A stretch of 64,000 nucleotides of DNA from a bacterium D16-56 (GCA_003611875.1 RAYY01000013.1:1-64000); one strand, 5' to 3'; shown: positions 1 to 9,113, counted from the stretch's first letter. Numbers and translations: made by a program. Notes: a model not told the origin generated them from the sequence alone.

Positions 1-57
1 AATCTTCCCGAACCACTTAATATCGTTCTTTGTTCCCATAAGCCTGACTTTTAACAT
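1..57 (-). CDS. Partial small protein gene running off the left edge
   Basis: Only the first 19 codons are in the window (MLKVRLMGTKNDIKWFGKI). The start overlaps the stop of the DUF6075 gene upstream as TGATG (one shared base), so translational coupling is likely and supports a real gene. The sequence recalls short DUF3970-like proteins that travel with DUF6075 on Lachnospiraceae mobile elements. That is memory of the family, not proof, and no function is proposed. Confidence 0.5.
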   Translation of the reverse strand, partial: MLKVRLMGTKNDIKWFGKI

Positions 58-524
58 CAATCCCGTCCTCCGAACATGGCGTACAGATCGTGGTTATACG
101 TTGCGTATTCCGGATAGCGTATCTGTACCGCCTGCCAAAAATAAGGTGCATAGGCACAGCAGAATAATTCCTCCACTGTATAAAGTCTGCACTCGTCCAC
201 TTGTTCCTCCGCATCATCGTAATCAAGGACACTCGGCGTACCATTGCAGTAAAGGTTATACGCCATCCTGACCACTTTCACGCTCCCACTAGTCTGCCAG
301 CCTTCATGCAGGCACTCTGTTTTTACACAGCCTGTCTTAAAATCATAGATACTGTAAATGTTCCTTCTTGTGTCATCGCTGATACCAAGACAATATACAA
401 GCGCTTTATGGTACACGTCCTGATCCCTGACCTCTTTCAATTTCTCATAGTAGAATTTTTCATGTGCATCACTGATAAAAATAATCTCTTTCGCTTTCTT
501 TGCTCTTAACGCTGTGTTTGACAT
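57..524 (-). CDS. DUF6075 family protein
   Basis: A 155-residue soluble protein of unknown function. Its N-terminal segment (IIFISDAHEKFYYEKLKEV, about residues 14-32) is the hallmark of the DUF6075 family. The rest is rich in Tyr and Cys, with no membrane segment or signal peptide. An AGGAGG box at 534-539 sits nine bases before the ATG. The gene overlaps the truncated small gene at the edge, so the two form an operon. Such genes are usually cargo of conjugative or integrated elements, which suggests the left edge is the end of a mobile region. Function unknown. Confidence 0.75.
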   Translation of the reverse strand: MSNTALRAKKAKEIIFISDAHEKFYYEKLKEVRDQDVYHKALVYCLGISDDTRRNIYSIYDFKTGCVKTECLHEGWQTSGSVKVVRMAYNLYCNGTPSVLDYDDAEEQVDECRLYTVEELFCCAYAPYFWQAVQIRYPEYATYNHDLYAMFGGRD

Positions 525-802
525 TTTTTAGTTCCTCCTTTTAAAATTGAATTGAAAAGAGCATCCCACTATGGAATGCCCTATATAAAAAATAGGGACA
601 CTCTCACTCAAGCATCCCTATAATCTATCACTATATTTGATAGCTCTCTATTCACTTTCATTATCAGGATTTTTTGTGTTCCCCGTACCGAGGTCTAATG
701 CCACAACTACGGTTACTTTCTTCACAAGTATCTTTTCCTTGTGATTTTCACCGATTTTGTTAAAACTGAAAAATGTCACAAAGTGCGTAAATTCAAGGAT
801 TT
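525..802. other. Gene-free stretch between DUF6075 and rlmD
   Basis: Contains the DUF6075 ribosome binding site (534-539) and a terminator (585-621). A second imperfect hairpin lies at about 560-582, where GCATCCC and GGAATGC flank ACTAT. On the minus strand a frame stays open from within rlmD to a TAG near 656, but it has no start signal. I see no supported gene. Confidence 0.5.
585..621 (-). terminator. Rho-independent terminator downstream of rlmD
   Basis: Read on the minus strand, ATAGGGA (621-615) pairs with TCCCTAT (598-592) around a 16-base loop, followed directly by a run of six T. It lies about 180 bases past the rlmD stop codon and is the first good terminator for that transcript. 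Confidence 0.7.
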
Positions 803-1993
803 CTAGGTATCTTTCCTTTGTATCAACACCACCGTCTCCACATGCCGTGTAGCCGGAAAAAGATCATACCCCCACGCCCCCTTCGCCTCATACCCCACCC
901 TCCCAAACTCCTCCAAATCCCTGGCCAGAGTATCTGGTCCGCAGGAGATGTATACAACTTTTTTAGCCTTCACCGCCCTCACTGCCCTGATAAATTCCGG
1001 ATTGGTTCCGGTACGGGGCGGGTCCATCAGCACCACATCCGCCTGTTTTCCCTCAGCCGCCATAGAAGTCATAAATTCCGTAGCATCCTTACAATAAAAG
1101 CGAATATTGGAAACCGAATTTTGTCCTGCATTTCTCACTGCATCGCGAACCGCATCTCGGTTGAGCTCCACCCCGATCACCTGCTTTGCTTTTTTTGCCC
1201 CGATGATCCCGATCGTTCCAATCCCGCAGTAAGCGTCCAGCACGATCTCCCTTCCTGTCAGCCCTGCCAGCTCCACTGCCTTTCTGTACAAACGCTCTGT
1301 CTGTACTGGATTGATCTGATAAAAAGACCGGGAAGAAATGGTAAAACGGCAGCCGCACAGCTCATCCTCAATATACCCTCTCCCGTACACCGCATTTTCT
1401 CGATCTCCCAGCACCATGCTGGTATCACGGCGGTTCACGTTCTGCACAATCGTTGTGATCTCCGGATGGATATCTAAGAGAGCCTTAACAAAATTCTTTT
1501 TTGAGGGAAATTCTGAAGAAGCGGTTACCAGCACCACCATAATCTCTCCTGTAGCAAATCCCCTGCGCACCAAAACATGACGCAGCAGTCCATATCCCCG
1601 GTCCTCATCATAAGTCTTAAGCTTAAAAGATTTTACCAGCCCCCGTATCGTGCCAATGATCTCATCTGCCTTTTTATCTTCAATCATACACTGCTCTACC
1701 GGAATCAGATTATGGGTTCCTTCCTGGTATACCCCGGAAATCACTCTTCCCTTCTCATATCCAAACACAGCATGTACTTTATTGCGGTAATGAAAGGGAT
1801 TCTCCATTCCTGTGATGGGATATACTTTACAGAACCGCCCCAACAGCTTCTGAAGCTGCTTCTGTTTCAGCTTAAACTGTTCCTCATAAGAAAGATGAAG
1901 ATATTGACATCCTCCGCAAAGCTCTGATACCATGCATATGCTGTTTTTCCTTTTCTGATTCTTCTTCCCGCTTTCCTTCCCTTTCCCCATCAT
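803..1993 (-). CDS. rlmD: 23S rRNA (uracil-C5)-methyltransferase, RlmD/TrmA family
   Basis: A 396-residue SAM-dependent enzyme that methylates a uracil at C5 in 23S rRNA (or tRNA). The N-terminal cysteines C20, C26 and C29 (in LCGGCQ) match part of the family's iron-sulfur site, and there is no long TRAM domain. The SAM-binding motif DAYCGIGTIG is near residue 250. DPPRTG lies near 323, and the catalytic SCGPDTLARD, with the nucleophilic Cys, near 348. Two adjacent ATGs (1993 and 1990) follow a GGAGAGA box; the second has the better spacing. Its substrate could be U1939, U747 or a tRNA, since family members differ and the sequence does not settle it. Confidence 0.85.
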   Translation of the reverse strand: MMGKGKESGKKNQKRKNSICMVSELCGGCQYLHLSYEEQFKLKQKQLQKLLGRFCKVYPITGMENPFHYRNKVHAVFGYEKGRVISGVYQEGTHNLIPVEQCMIEDKKADEIIGTIRGLVKSFKLKTYDEDRGYGLLRHVLVRRGFATGEIMVVLVTASSEFPSKKNFVKALLDIHPEITTIVQNVNRRDTSMVLGDRENAVYGRGYIEDELCGCRFTISSRSFYQINPVQTERLYRKAVELAGLTGREIVLDAYCGIGTIGIIGAKKAKQVIGVELNRDAVRDAVRNAGQNSVSNIRFYCKDATEFMTSMAAEGKQADVVLMDPPRTGTNPEFIRAVRAVKAKKVVYISCGPDTLARDLEEFGRVGYEAKGAWGYDLFPATRHVETVVLIQRKDT

Positions 1994-2079
1994 TCTCTCC
2001 TGCGTTCTTCAAATTTCCAAAAAGCTGGTTCCTATGAGAAGCAAACAGCTCTTTCTAATATTCCTTAATAATTCCTTCA

Positions 2080-2116
2080 TAAAAAAATAACCTTAGTATA
2101 CTATACCAAAGTTATT
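2080..2116 (-). terminator. Terminator of the tRNA-Pro transcript
   Basis: On the minus strand AATAACTTTGG pairs, with two mismatches, to CTAAGGTTATT around a short AT loop, followed by seven T. It lies about 43 bases downstream of the tRNA-Pro 3' end and before rlmD. Confidence 0.7.
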
Positions 2117-2158
2117 CTTGTGATCCAATCCCAGATAATCATTTTTTGCAGCAAAAAA

Positions 2159-2232
2159 TCGGGGCAACAGGATTTGAACCTGCGACCTCTCGGCCCCCAG
2201 CCGAGCGCGCTACCAAGCTACGCCATACCCCG
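2159..2232 (-). tRNA. tRNA-Pro (anticodon GGG)
   Basis: A 74-base cloverleaf on the minus strand. The acceptor CGGGGTA pairs with TGCCCCG, discriminator A. The anticodon stem CTCGG/CCGAG encloses loop CTGGGGG, giving anticodon GGG. The T arm contains GGTTCAAATCC. CCA is not encoded. Confidence 0.95.
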
Positions 2233-2271
2233 ATCATCTCAACCTGCGGTCTGTTCTCAACCGACTTTGCT

Positions 2272-2300
2272 ATTATAGCAGATATTTTTCATTTTGAAAA
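2272..2300 (-). promoter_or_regulatory. Promoter of tRNA-Pro
   Basis: On the minus strand an extended -10 (TGCTATAAT) occupies 2272-2280, with a weak -35 (TTTTCA, 2295-2300) 17 bases upstream. The predicted start lies about 30 bases before the tRNA. Confidence 0.6.
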
Positions 2301-2415
2301 GAGGTTTACAGCAGGTTTTTTATTTGTTATCATAATATTTAGAAGAATTGATAAAAAATGGAGGGAAGAAAGGGATCTGACAAGACAGATTATACAGAAC
2401 CAAAAGGATATCAGC

Positions 2416-3228
2416 ATGGAAAATCATCTTAAGAAAGGGATTGTCAGCTTTGATGTGGACATGACCCTGCTAAATCATCAGGATTGGAGAATCCCGGACA
2501 GCGCCATGGAGGCGTTAAGAAAGCTTCGTGAACAGTATTATATTGTTGTTGCAACCGGCAGGGATATGGACGCCAAATTCAGCGCCGGGCTTGCACAGCT
2601 CATACGGCCTGATGCCATGATCCATCTAAACGGAACAAAAATCACCATAAACGGCCGGATCCTTTATGAGCATCAGATGAAGCGGGATCTGGTAAGAGAG
2701 CTTTTGCTGTTTACAGAGGGCAAAAGCTTTGCCATGGGAGTTACCGTAGGGTCCGAGGATTATTTTATGAACCCAGAGTATGTGACCCGCCATGACATGA
2801 TCCGTTGGGGACAGTCAGACCGTTCCTTTCGGGATCCTTGGAAGCTTTTGGAAATGCCGGTGCGGACTATGGCCTATATCGGCAAGGAGCCTGGAACCAA
2901 GCTGGTGGAGAAGGCATTTCCGGGACTAAAGCTTCCTATGTTCTCCAGCAGAGAGGGGGCGGATGTGATCGAGCGGGAAGTCTCCAAAGCAGACGGGCTT
3001 GTGCGTCTCTGTAAGCATTGGGGCTTACCGATTTCCCAAACGATTGCATTTGGAGACAGCATGAATGATTATGAGATCATAAAAATGGCCGGAACTGGCG
3101 TGGCTATGGGAAACAGCCCTGAAGCTTTAAAGCAGGCCGCCGACTATGTGACGGCTCCCATCGGGGAGGATGGCGTGTGGAAAGCCTGTATTCATCTGGG
3201 GTTGTTTCATGAGAACCTCACTCCATAG
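2416..3228 (+). CDS. HAD-superfamily hydrolase, Cof-type
   Basis: A 270-residue cytoplasmic phosphatase of the Cof/YbiV type (HAD with C2 cap), usually acting on sugar phosphates or similar small phosphates. Motif I is FDVDMTLL (nucleophile Asp, acid/base Asp). ATGRD supplies motif II, the Lys in SKADGL is motif III, and GDSMND is motif IV. The open frame extends upstream through the antisense of tRNA-Pro, so I place the start at the ATG at 2416, preceded by AAAAGGAT. The next gene is 146 bases downstream. The substrate cannot be read from sequence. Confidence 0.85.
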   Translation: MENHLKKGIVSFDVDMTLLNHQDWRIPDSAMEALRKLREQYYIVVATGRDMDAKFSAGLAQLIRPDAMIHLNGTKITINGRILYEHQMKRDLVRELLLFTEGKSFAMGVTVGSEDYFMNPEYVTRHDMIRWGQSDRSFRDPWKLLEMPVRTMAYIGKEPGTKLVEKAFPGLKLPMFSSREGADVIEREVSKADGLVRLCKHWGLPISQTIAFGDSMNDYEIIKMAGTGVAMGNSPEALKQAADYVTAPIGEDGVWKACIHLGLFHENLTP

Positions 3229-3374
3229 CAGCATCTGGCTTGAATATGATAAAAGAGCGCTCCTGGAATGAAAAATCAGTCTGAAATCCGGCTGTATGAG
3301 TCTTTGCAGGAAAATGCAGGAAAAGCTTCAGGAGCTCTCCATAAATAAAAACAACGGGAAGGATGGAATGAAAT

Positions 3375-4805
3375 ATGGCACGTAATTATCAACTGGTAGT
3401 GATCGGAGCTGGCCCGGGAGGATATACGGCTGCCTTAAAAGCCGCCGGCTTCGGAATGCGGGTGGCCGTGGTGGATGAGGATAAGCTGGGCGGCGTCTGT
3501 ATTAACCGGGGCTGCATCCCCACAAAGGCGCTTCTGCATGCATCCAATATTTTTTCCATGATGCAGCATTGTGACGACTTTGGCGTATCTACGGATTTTA
3601 TTTCCTTTGATTTTGGGAAAATGCAGGAATATAAAAGACGCTCTGTGGTCCAATACCGCAAAGGTGTGGAACGGCTTTTTGCGGAGAATCACATTGATTT
3701 TATCAAGGGAACTGCCACAATCCGCAGAAATAAAACCGTGGAAGTGGACGGTGAGGAAGGCAGGGAATACCTTCATGCAGACTACATTATCATTGCCACC
3801 GGGGCAAAGCCCATGCTTCCGGAGATTCCGGGCATCCATTTGCCGGGAGTGATCAACAGCGACCGACTCTTAGCAGCCCAAAGCTGGAACTTCGACCGGA
3901 TCGTCATTATAGGCGGCGGCGTGATCGGCGTGGAATTTGCCACCATTTTCCAGGCTCTCTGCTCCAATGTGGTGATTGTGGAAAAAGGTTCCCATCTGTT
4001 AGGCCCCATGGACACAGAGGTAGCCCTAGCGCTGGAGGAACAGCTTCGGGATAAGGGGATTGCCATCCACTGCAGCTCAGTCGTGGAAACGATTACGGAA
4101 GAAGACGGCCTTGTCTGTCAGGTGAAGAATCTGGAAACAGGAGAAACCGGCAAAATCAGGGCCAGCCAGGTTGTGGTAGCGGTAGGGCGGACTCCCAATA
4201 TGGAACGTCTTCTTGGAGAGGATATCTCACTGGAAATCCGGGATGGAAGGCTGGCTGTTGACGGAGATTTCATGACCAGCGAAAAGGATATTTACGCTAT
4301 TGGAGATGTGGTTTCCAGAACCCAGCTTGCCCATGTGGCGATGGCTCAGGGAACCTATGTAGTAGAAAAAATTGCCGGAAAACGCCATACCATCCGTCTG
4401 GAGGCAGTTCCCAATGGAATGTATGTATCTCTTCCCATTGTACCAAGCTGTATTTATACAGTGCCGGAGATTGCCACAGTGGGAATCACGGAGCTGACAG
4501 CCAACAATCTGGGGCTGAAGGTGCGCTGCGGCGTCTATGACATGAATGACAATGGAAAATCCATTATTACTGGTAAAGAGAAGGGATTTATCCGTCTGAT
4601 TTTTGAGGCGTATTCTAATTCGATTGTTGGCGCTCAGATGGTTTGTCCCCGCGCCACGGACATGATCGGAGAAATGGCCACAGCGATCGCCAACGGGCTG
4701 ACCGCTGAGCAGCTTTCCAGGGCCATGCGCGCCCATCCCACCTACAGTGAGGGAATCGCAGATGCCATTGAAGATGCTATGAGGGAGAAGGAGCCGAAGG
4801 GGTGA
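3375..4805 (+). CDS. lpdA: Dihydrolipoyl dehydrogenase-like flavoprotein
   Basis: A 476-residue FAD/NAD-dependent pyridine nucleotide-disulfide oxidoreductase. The FAD motif VIGAGPGGYTAA is at residues 9-20. The redox-active pair lies in GGVCINRGCIPTK (about 39-51). The NAD motif IIGGGVIGVEFA is near 178, and AIGDV, which contacts FAD, near 314. The C-terminal active-site segment HPTYSE, with the His-Glu pair of lipoamide dehydrogenases, is near 456. No 2-oxo acid dehydrogenase or glycine-cleavage genes are adjacent, so the physiological complex is unknown. Length and motifs fit LpdA rather than glutathione or mercuric reductase. Confidence 0.85.
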   Translation: MARNYQLVVIGAGPGGYTAALKAAGFGMRVAVVDEDKLGGVCINRGCIPTKALLHASNIFSMMQHCDDFGVSTDFISFDFGKMQEYKRRSVVQYRKGVERLFAENHIDFIKGTATIRRNKTVEVDGEEGREYLHADYIIIATGAKPMLPEIPGIHLPGVINSDRLLAAQSWNFDRIVIIGGGVIGVEFATIFQALCSNVVIVEKGSHLLGPMDTEVALALEEQLRDKGIAIHCSSVVETITEEDGLVCQVKNLETGETGKIRASQVVVAVGRTPNMERLLGEDISLEIRDGRLAVDGDFMTSEKDIYAIGDVVSRTQLAHVAMAQGTYVVEKIAGKRHTIRLEAVPNGMYVSLPIVPSCIYTVPEIATVGITELTANNLGLKVRCGVYDMNDNGKSIITGKEKGFIRLIFEAYSNSIVGAQMVCPRATDMIGEMATAIANGLTAEQLSRAMRAHPTYSEGIADAIEDAMREKEPKG

Positions 4806-4866
4806 AAGAAAAGTATTTCACCCATACCTGTTTGTGTTGTGAAACATGTACAGAATGGAGGAAAAA

Positions 4867-6666
4867 ATGAACGCAATCGCAAAGAGAATCGCTAAGCTGC
4901 AGAAGCTGATGCAGGAGCGCAGGATTGATGCCTATCTGATCCCCACCTCAGACTATCACGAGTCGGAATATGTGGGAGAACATTTTGCATGCCGCAAATA
5001 TATCACGGGCTTTGACGGCTCCTCTGGCACTGCGCTCATCCAGCGGAACTGGGCCGGTCTCTGGACAGACGGACGGTATTTTGTCCAGGCGGCTGCCCAG
5101 CTTGAGGGAAGCGGCATAGAGCTGATGAAAATGGGAGAACCGGGAGTTCCCACAATAGAAGAATATTTAGAGCAGCACATGCCCCAGCAGGGAATCCTGG
5201 GCTTTGACGGCAGGGTGATCCATGCCCGCATGGGTGAGGACTTGCAGAAGCGTCTGGAAAGCAAGGATATTTCCTTTGCCTACACAGAGGCTTTGGTTGG
5301 AGAGCTTTGGGAGGACCGCCCTGCCCTGCCCTTCCATCCGGTCTGGATTCTGGAGGACCAATATGCAGGCCGGTCCGCCGCCGAAAAGCTTGCATGGCTC
5401 CGTCAGGAAATGAAGAAGGAGCATGCCACCATCCATCTCCTTACAACCCTGGATGATATTGCGTGGCTCCTAAATATCCGAGGAAATGATATTCCCCACA
5501 ATCCGGTAGTCCTTTCCTATATGGCTGTGAGCATGAAGGAGATTTTGCTCTTTATCAATCCGGCTTCTGTCCCCCAAGAGGTGAGGGAATATCTGACCGG
5601 ACTTGGCGTTACCTTATACCCTTATCAGGAGATCTATACCTATGTGCAGGAATTATTCCATGAGCGGGTGCTGCTGGAAAAGGAGAAGGTTAATTATGCC
5701 ATCGTAAAGTATTTGAATGAAAGCAACTGTATTTTGGACAAAATGAATCCTGAGGTAATGGAAAAAGCCCAAAAAACACCTGCCGAGATCGAGAATCTGA
5801 AGAATGCCCATATCCGGGACGGTGTTGCCATGACCAAGTTCATCTATTGGATGAAGCACAGCATCCATACGGTTTCCATGAATGAGTGTGATGCCGCCGA
5901 GCATCTGAACATGCTCCGCAGGCAGCAGGGAGCCCTGGATGAAAGCTTTACCACCATCTCTGCCTATGGGGCCAATGCTGCCATGTGCCATTACCATGCA
6001 CAGAGGGACACCTGTGCCATGCTGAAACCTGAGGGCCTTTATCTGGTTGATTCCGGCGGTCAGTATCTGGAGGGCACCACAGATATTACCCGTACCATAG
6101 CATTGGGTCCGGTCACGCAGCAGGAGCGGGAACATTACACCCTGGTGCTTATGAGTATGCTGCGCCTGGGACATGTGCGCTTCCTGGAAGGCTGCAGCGG
6201 ACTGAGCCTGGATTATGTGGCCCGTGAACTGATGTGGAGAAGGGGTCTTAACTACAACCATGGCACTGGCCACGGTGTAGGATATCTGTTAAATGTCCAT
6301 GAAAGACCTGTTGGGATTCGCTTTAAGACAGTGCCGGAGCGGCAGGACGGAGCGGCCTTTGCCCCAGGTATGGTGTGCTCGGATGAGCCGGGAATCTACA
6401 TTGAAGGAAGCCACGGAATCCGCACGGAGAACCTGATGTTCTGCAAAGAGGCTGAGAAGACATCCTTTGGACGTTTCTTTGAATTTGAATACCTGACCAT
6501 GGCTCCTATTGATCTGGATCCTGTGGATGTATCCATGATGGAGGATCGGGATATTGCATACCTGAATGAATACCACAGCCAGGTATACGAGAAAATCGCT
6601 CCCCATCTGGAAGAAGATGAAGCCAGGTGGCTCCGCCAGGCAACACAGCCTGTATCCCGACAATAG
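4867..6666 (+). CDS. M24 (Xaa-Pro) aminopeptidase, long form
   Basis: A ~599-residue metallopeptidase removing N-terminal residues before proline. Two creatinase-type N-terminal domains precede the pita-bread catalytic domain (about 310-530). Metal ligands are visible in VDSGGQYLEGTTDIT (two Asp), NHGTGHGVG (His), CSDEPGIYIEGSHGIRTEN (two Glu). The length matches the long XPNPEP1-like class rather than ~350-residue PepQ/PepP. In-frame ATGs exist at 4846 and 4855. GGAGG at 4857-4861 lies five bases before the ATG at 4867, which decides the start. It is probably cytoplasmic, with no signal peptide. Confidence 0.88.
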   Translation: MNAIAKRIAKLQKLMQERRIDAYLIPTSDYHESEYVGEHFACRKYITGFDGSSGTALIQRNWAGLWTDGRYFVQAAAQLEGSGIELMKMGEPGVPTIEEYLEQHMPQQGILGFDGRVIHARMGEDLQKRLESKDISFAYTEALVGELWEDRPALPFHPVWILEDQYAGRSAAEKLAWLRQEMKKEHATIHLLTTLDDIAWLLNIRGNDIPHNPVVLSYMAVSMKEILLFINPASVPQEVREYLTGLGVTLYPYQEIYTYVQELFHERVLLEKEKVNYAIVKYLNESNCILDKMNPEVMEKAQKTPAEIENLKNAHIRDGVAMTKFIYWMKHSIHTVSMNECDAAEHLNMLRRQQGALDESFTTISAYGANAAMCHYHAQRDTCAMLKPEGLYLVDSGGQYLEGTTDITRTIALGPVTQQEREHYTLVLMSMLRLGHVRFLEGCSGLSLDYVARELMWRRGLNYNHGTGHGVGYLLNVHERPVGIRFKTVPERQDGAAFAPGMVCSDEPGIYIEGSHGIRTENLMFCKEAEKTSFGRFFEFEYLTMAPIDLDPVDVSMMEDRDIAYLNEYHSQVYEKIAPHLEEDEARWLRQATQPVSRQ

Positions 6667-6709
6667 TACCGTTTTGCATGGTTTTCTGAGTAACAGCATT
6701 TGCTCTCTG

Positions 6710-6748
6710 CGTCAGGTGCAGGTCCGCTTTTCAGACACGCACCTGACG
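6710..6748 (+). terminator. Hairpin after the aminopeptidase gene
   Basis: CGTCAGGTGC (6710-6719) pairs perfectly with GCACCTGACG (6739-6748) around a 19-base loop, followed by GAATTTTC. The T-run is weak. It lies between convergent genes and may serve as a terminator for the plus strand. Confidence 0.45.
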
Positions 6749-6754
6749 GAATTT

Positions 6755-7171
6755 TCAGATTTTCAGCTGCCGGTAGGTTTGAGGCGTCATATGATAGAGT
6801 TTTTCAAATTCTTTGTAAAAAAATCCCAGATTGTCATAGCCTATCTTTTCCGCAATTTCATAGACAGGCATTTCGGTGTTTGTTAAATAGAAACAAGCCT
6901 GGCACATTTTCTGCATAATTATCAGTTCTTTAAATGACTGCCCTGTACTTTTCTTTATGTAAGAGCTGAGATAATTGGGATGAAATCCAAAATGATCCGC
7001 TGTACTTTTCAGGGTGATGGAAAGACAGTTTTTCTCTATATAATCTAGGATTTCCATAATCTGGCGTATGTCCCTGCGCCCTGCAAATATCTGCCTGTCT
7101 TTATACTGACGCATGATCTCACAAAACAGCAGGATCATATATGCATCAATTATCTTTTCACTGCAAATTAT
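6755..7171 (-). pseudogene. AraC-family regulator, C-terminal remnant
   Basis: The frame holds the paired helix-turn-helix DNA-binding domain of an AraC regulator (ITLKSTADHFGFHPNYLSSY, then PVYEIAEKIGYDNLGFFYKE) ending in TPQTYRQLKI. Upstream of the ATG at 7138 the frame remains open for eleven codons and reads like the end of the family's cupin sensor domain, then meets an in-frame TAG at 7172-7174. Full-length relatives are about 280 residues, so roughly half is missing. No ribosome binding site precedes the 7138 ATG. A standalone DNA-binding fragment is possible, but a decayed gene is more likely. Confidence 0.65.
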
Positions 7172-7266
7172 CTACTTAACTTTTAATAGTTGGTCTTTCT
7201 GTCACTTTATTTCAAATCCTGCATAGGAAAACTCCTCTGGCTGCTGCCCCATAAAGGCCAAAATAA

Positions 7267-7290
7267 TAACACCGTTAGCTAACAGTGTTA
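7267..7290 (-). promoter_or_regulatory. 24-bp palindromic operator
   Basis: TAACAC, one base, GTTAG, then CTAAC, one base, GTGTTA: symmetric except for the single C/A mismatch pair. It touches the -10 element of the adjacent minus-strand promoter, the usual place for a repressor. The size and symmetry fit a TetR- or MarR-type dimer. The binding protein is not in the window. Confidence 0.6.
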
Positions 7291-7318
7291 CTATATGCAA
7301 TCATCCGTCTATTGTCAA
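7290..7318 (-). promoter_or_regulatory. Strong sigma-A promoter driving no intact gene
   Basis: Consensus TTGACA (7313-7318), 17-base spacer, TATAGT (7290-7295) on the minus strand. Downstream are a good ribosome binding site (AGAGGAG, 7232-7238) and an ATG at 7224, but the frame ends after five codons (MQDLK, stop at 7207-7209). The expression signals survive, but their gene has been lost or was fused to the AraC remnant. Confidence 0.65.
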
Positions 7319-7741
7319 GATCTTTTTTCTTTCCAAAAAGCCTTTCAATCATTGTTTCTCAAGGACCTGCTTCAAAAGAAATTTCATTTAACAACATGCT
7401 GTTATCTTCCTTTCGCAGTTCTAATTTATATTTTTAATAGAATATCACAATCGCATTCTGATCTCTATTAAATTCCTTCCTCTTTTTCCTTCACTCTGTT
7501 CTGTTGCTGGTTTCAAGGACTCATAGGCATAAAAAACCGTCTTTAAAATATTTACTTTCTACTTTCAATGTATATTTACAGGCTCATTTTTAGTGGGTAC
7601 ACAATTCCGAAAAGGGAGTAAAAAAATGGGCCTATTGCAAAATTTGGTAATTCTATAATATAAAATCCATATCTGAAGAATGCCGATACCATATATTGTA
7701 GAAATACACCATTTCACGCTAGGCCCATCCGGATGTTATGA
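7319..7741. other. Gene-free AT-rich stretch
   Basis: No open frame with a start signal, no RNA gene and no clear terminator are visible between the orphan promoter and the stop codon of the wall-binding gene. It is consistent with decayed DNA. Confidence 0.5.
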
Positions 7742-8811
7742 TTATTTATATTTTAAGTAAATATTTCTCTCCCCTCCATAATAATATGGATTATTTTCAT
7801 CTACTCCACTCAACTCCATCTTTGTATAATCATCTGCTATACTATCAAAATTACTCTTTTTATGTATGAGCACTTCCAAAGAAATCTTATTATATTGGTT
7901 TTCCTTATAAAAATGCATAATCATCTCCGCCGTATAAGAACTATGATCCTGTGTATATCGTGCTACGCCATTTTCATCAATCTTTGCCCTAAAGTTACAT
8001 TCATGTGATAAACTGGCACCTGTGGAGCCATCACAGTAATATCCATCCACATATCCGTCTTTTATACTCTTGATTTCTATAAACAAATCCCTATTATCGC
8101 TTAGTCTCTTGCCATAATTTTTCATAGACTCATAATACTCTTGATCGTTCTTCTTATAATGATAGCCATCACTATAAAACGATTCCGCACAGCCATACCA
8201 TCCTACAAAGGAAGTATCTGAAAACTGTGTTGCTTTTTCAATCTTCACACCATTTCCATCCACCTGAGAGCCATCCGGCGTGACAGTATTTACGTACAAC
8301 GCTCCGTCATTACCAAAATAATAAGATTTACCATCCATGATCCTCCATGAACCGGAAACCATCGATCCATTCTCATAATAATACCATTTTCCATCTCGTT
8401 CTACCCATCCATTTTGAACTGCCAAAGCCGTTCCACTATCAGAGGTTTTTGCCCCCGTACTATCAACGGTTGAACCATCCGGCGTTGTGGTGGATATGTA
8501 CATAGCCCCATAAGGCACATTACTGTTCAGAGAATACAGCCACTTTTCCCGCTCACTGCTGAAATAATAGTTTCCCACATTTCTTACAGGCTGGAAGAAA
8601 TATTCCTTTCCGTCAATTGTCTGCCATCCATATACCAGCCAGAATATGGATTGCCCTGTGAATCTGTCAGATAAATTGCCCCGCCTTGATTGACGACTGT
8701 TCCCTCTGGCAATGCTTGGCCTGCGCCATAGACAAAGATGCTTCCGGCAAATGTCACAGCCACTGACAAAGATGCTACAGTCAATCCTTTTACAAACTTT
8801 TTGTTCCTCAT
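7742..8811 (-). pseudogene. Secreted cell-wall-binding-repeat protein, frameshifted
   Basis: The 5' part (8811-8584) encodes a signal peptide (MRNKKFVKGLTVASLSVAVT, then a hydrophobic core) and the first glycine/aromatic repeat (SGWYMDG). It then reads out of frame to a stop at 8584. In the next frame, WQTIDGKEYFFQP continues the repeat directly into a 278-codon frame with further wall-binding repeats (GWVERDGKWYYYENGSMV, GSWRIMDGKSYYFGNDGA) and a unique ~150-residue C-terminal domain. One missing base at about 8620-8628 restores a single ~355-residue protein. The shift site is not a homopolymer, so slippage-based phase variation is not obvious. A sequencing error is the main alternative. Confidence 0.7.
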
Positions 8812-9113
8812 AAAGTTTGCTCCTCTCTATAGTTATTTTACATTTTAATCATATACCCCCCACATTTGTCAATCAATTTTTTTCTGCCTAATGGATGCAC
8901 ATCGTGTTAATGCCGTCATTTTATTAATTCTTCCAGATTCTCTGGCTGATGTAATAGTTCAGATACTCCTTGAACTGATACTGACTGATATCCAATTCCC
9001 ATGGACAGAAAACCATCTTCTATTTCTGCGCAACATGGAATGTAATTATGACTGTATGCTCATAATACAAAAACAGACCACCCACTGGTGACGGTCTGCT
9101 TTGCTTGATGTGA
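8812..9113. other. Gene-free stretch before tRNA-Thr
   Basis: Holds the AT-rich upstream region of the wall-binding gene. A ~42-codon minus-strand frame at about 8905-9037 looks protein-like but has no start or ribosome binding site. Nothing else is supported. Confidence 0.45.

Noticed and set aside
640-810. Minus-strand open frame overlapping the rlmD end
   Set aside because: No start signal, overlaps a coding 3' end, composition not convincing.
2146-2415. Upstream extension of the HAD hydrolase frame
   Set aside because: It runs through the antisense of tRNA-Pro and lacks a ribosome binding site; the ATG at 2416 is family-consistent.
8905-9037. A ~42-codon minus-strand frame that looks protein-like
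   Set aside because: No start codon with a ribosome binding site and no family recognised; possibly an old gene remnant but not supportable.
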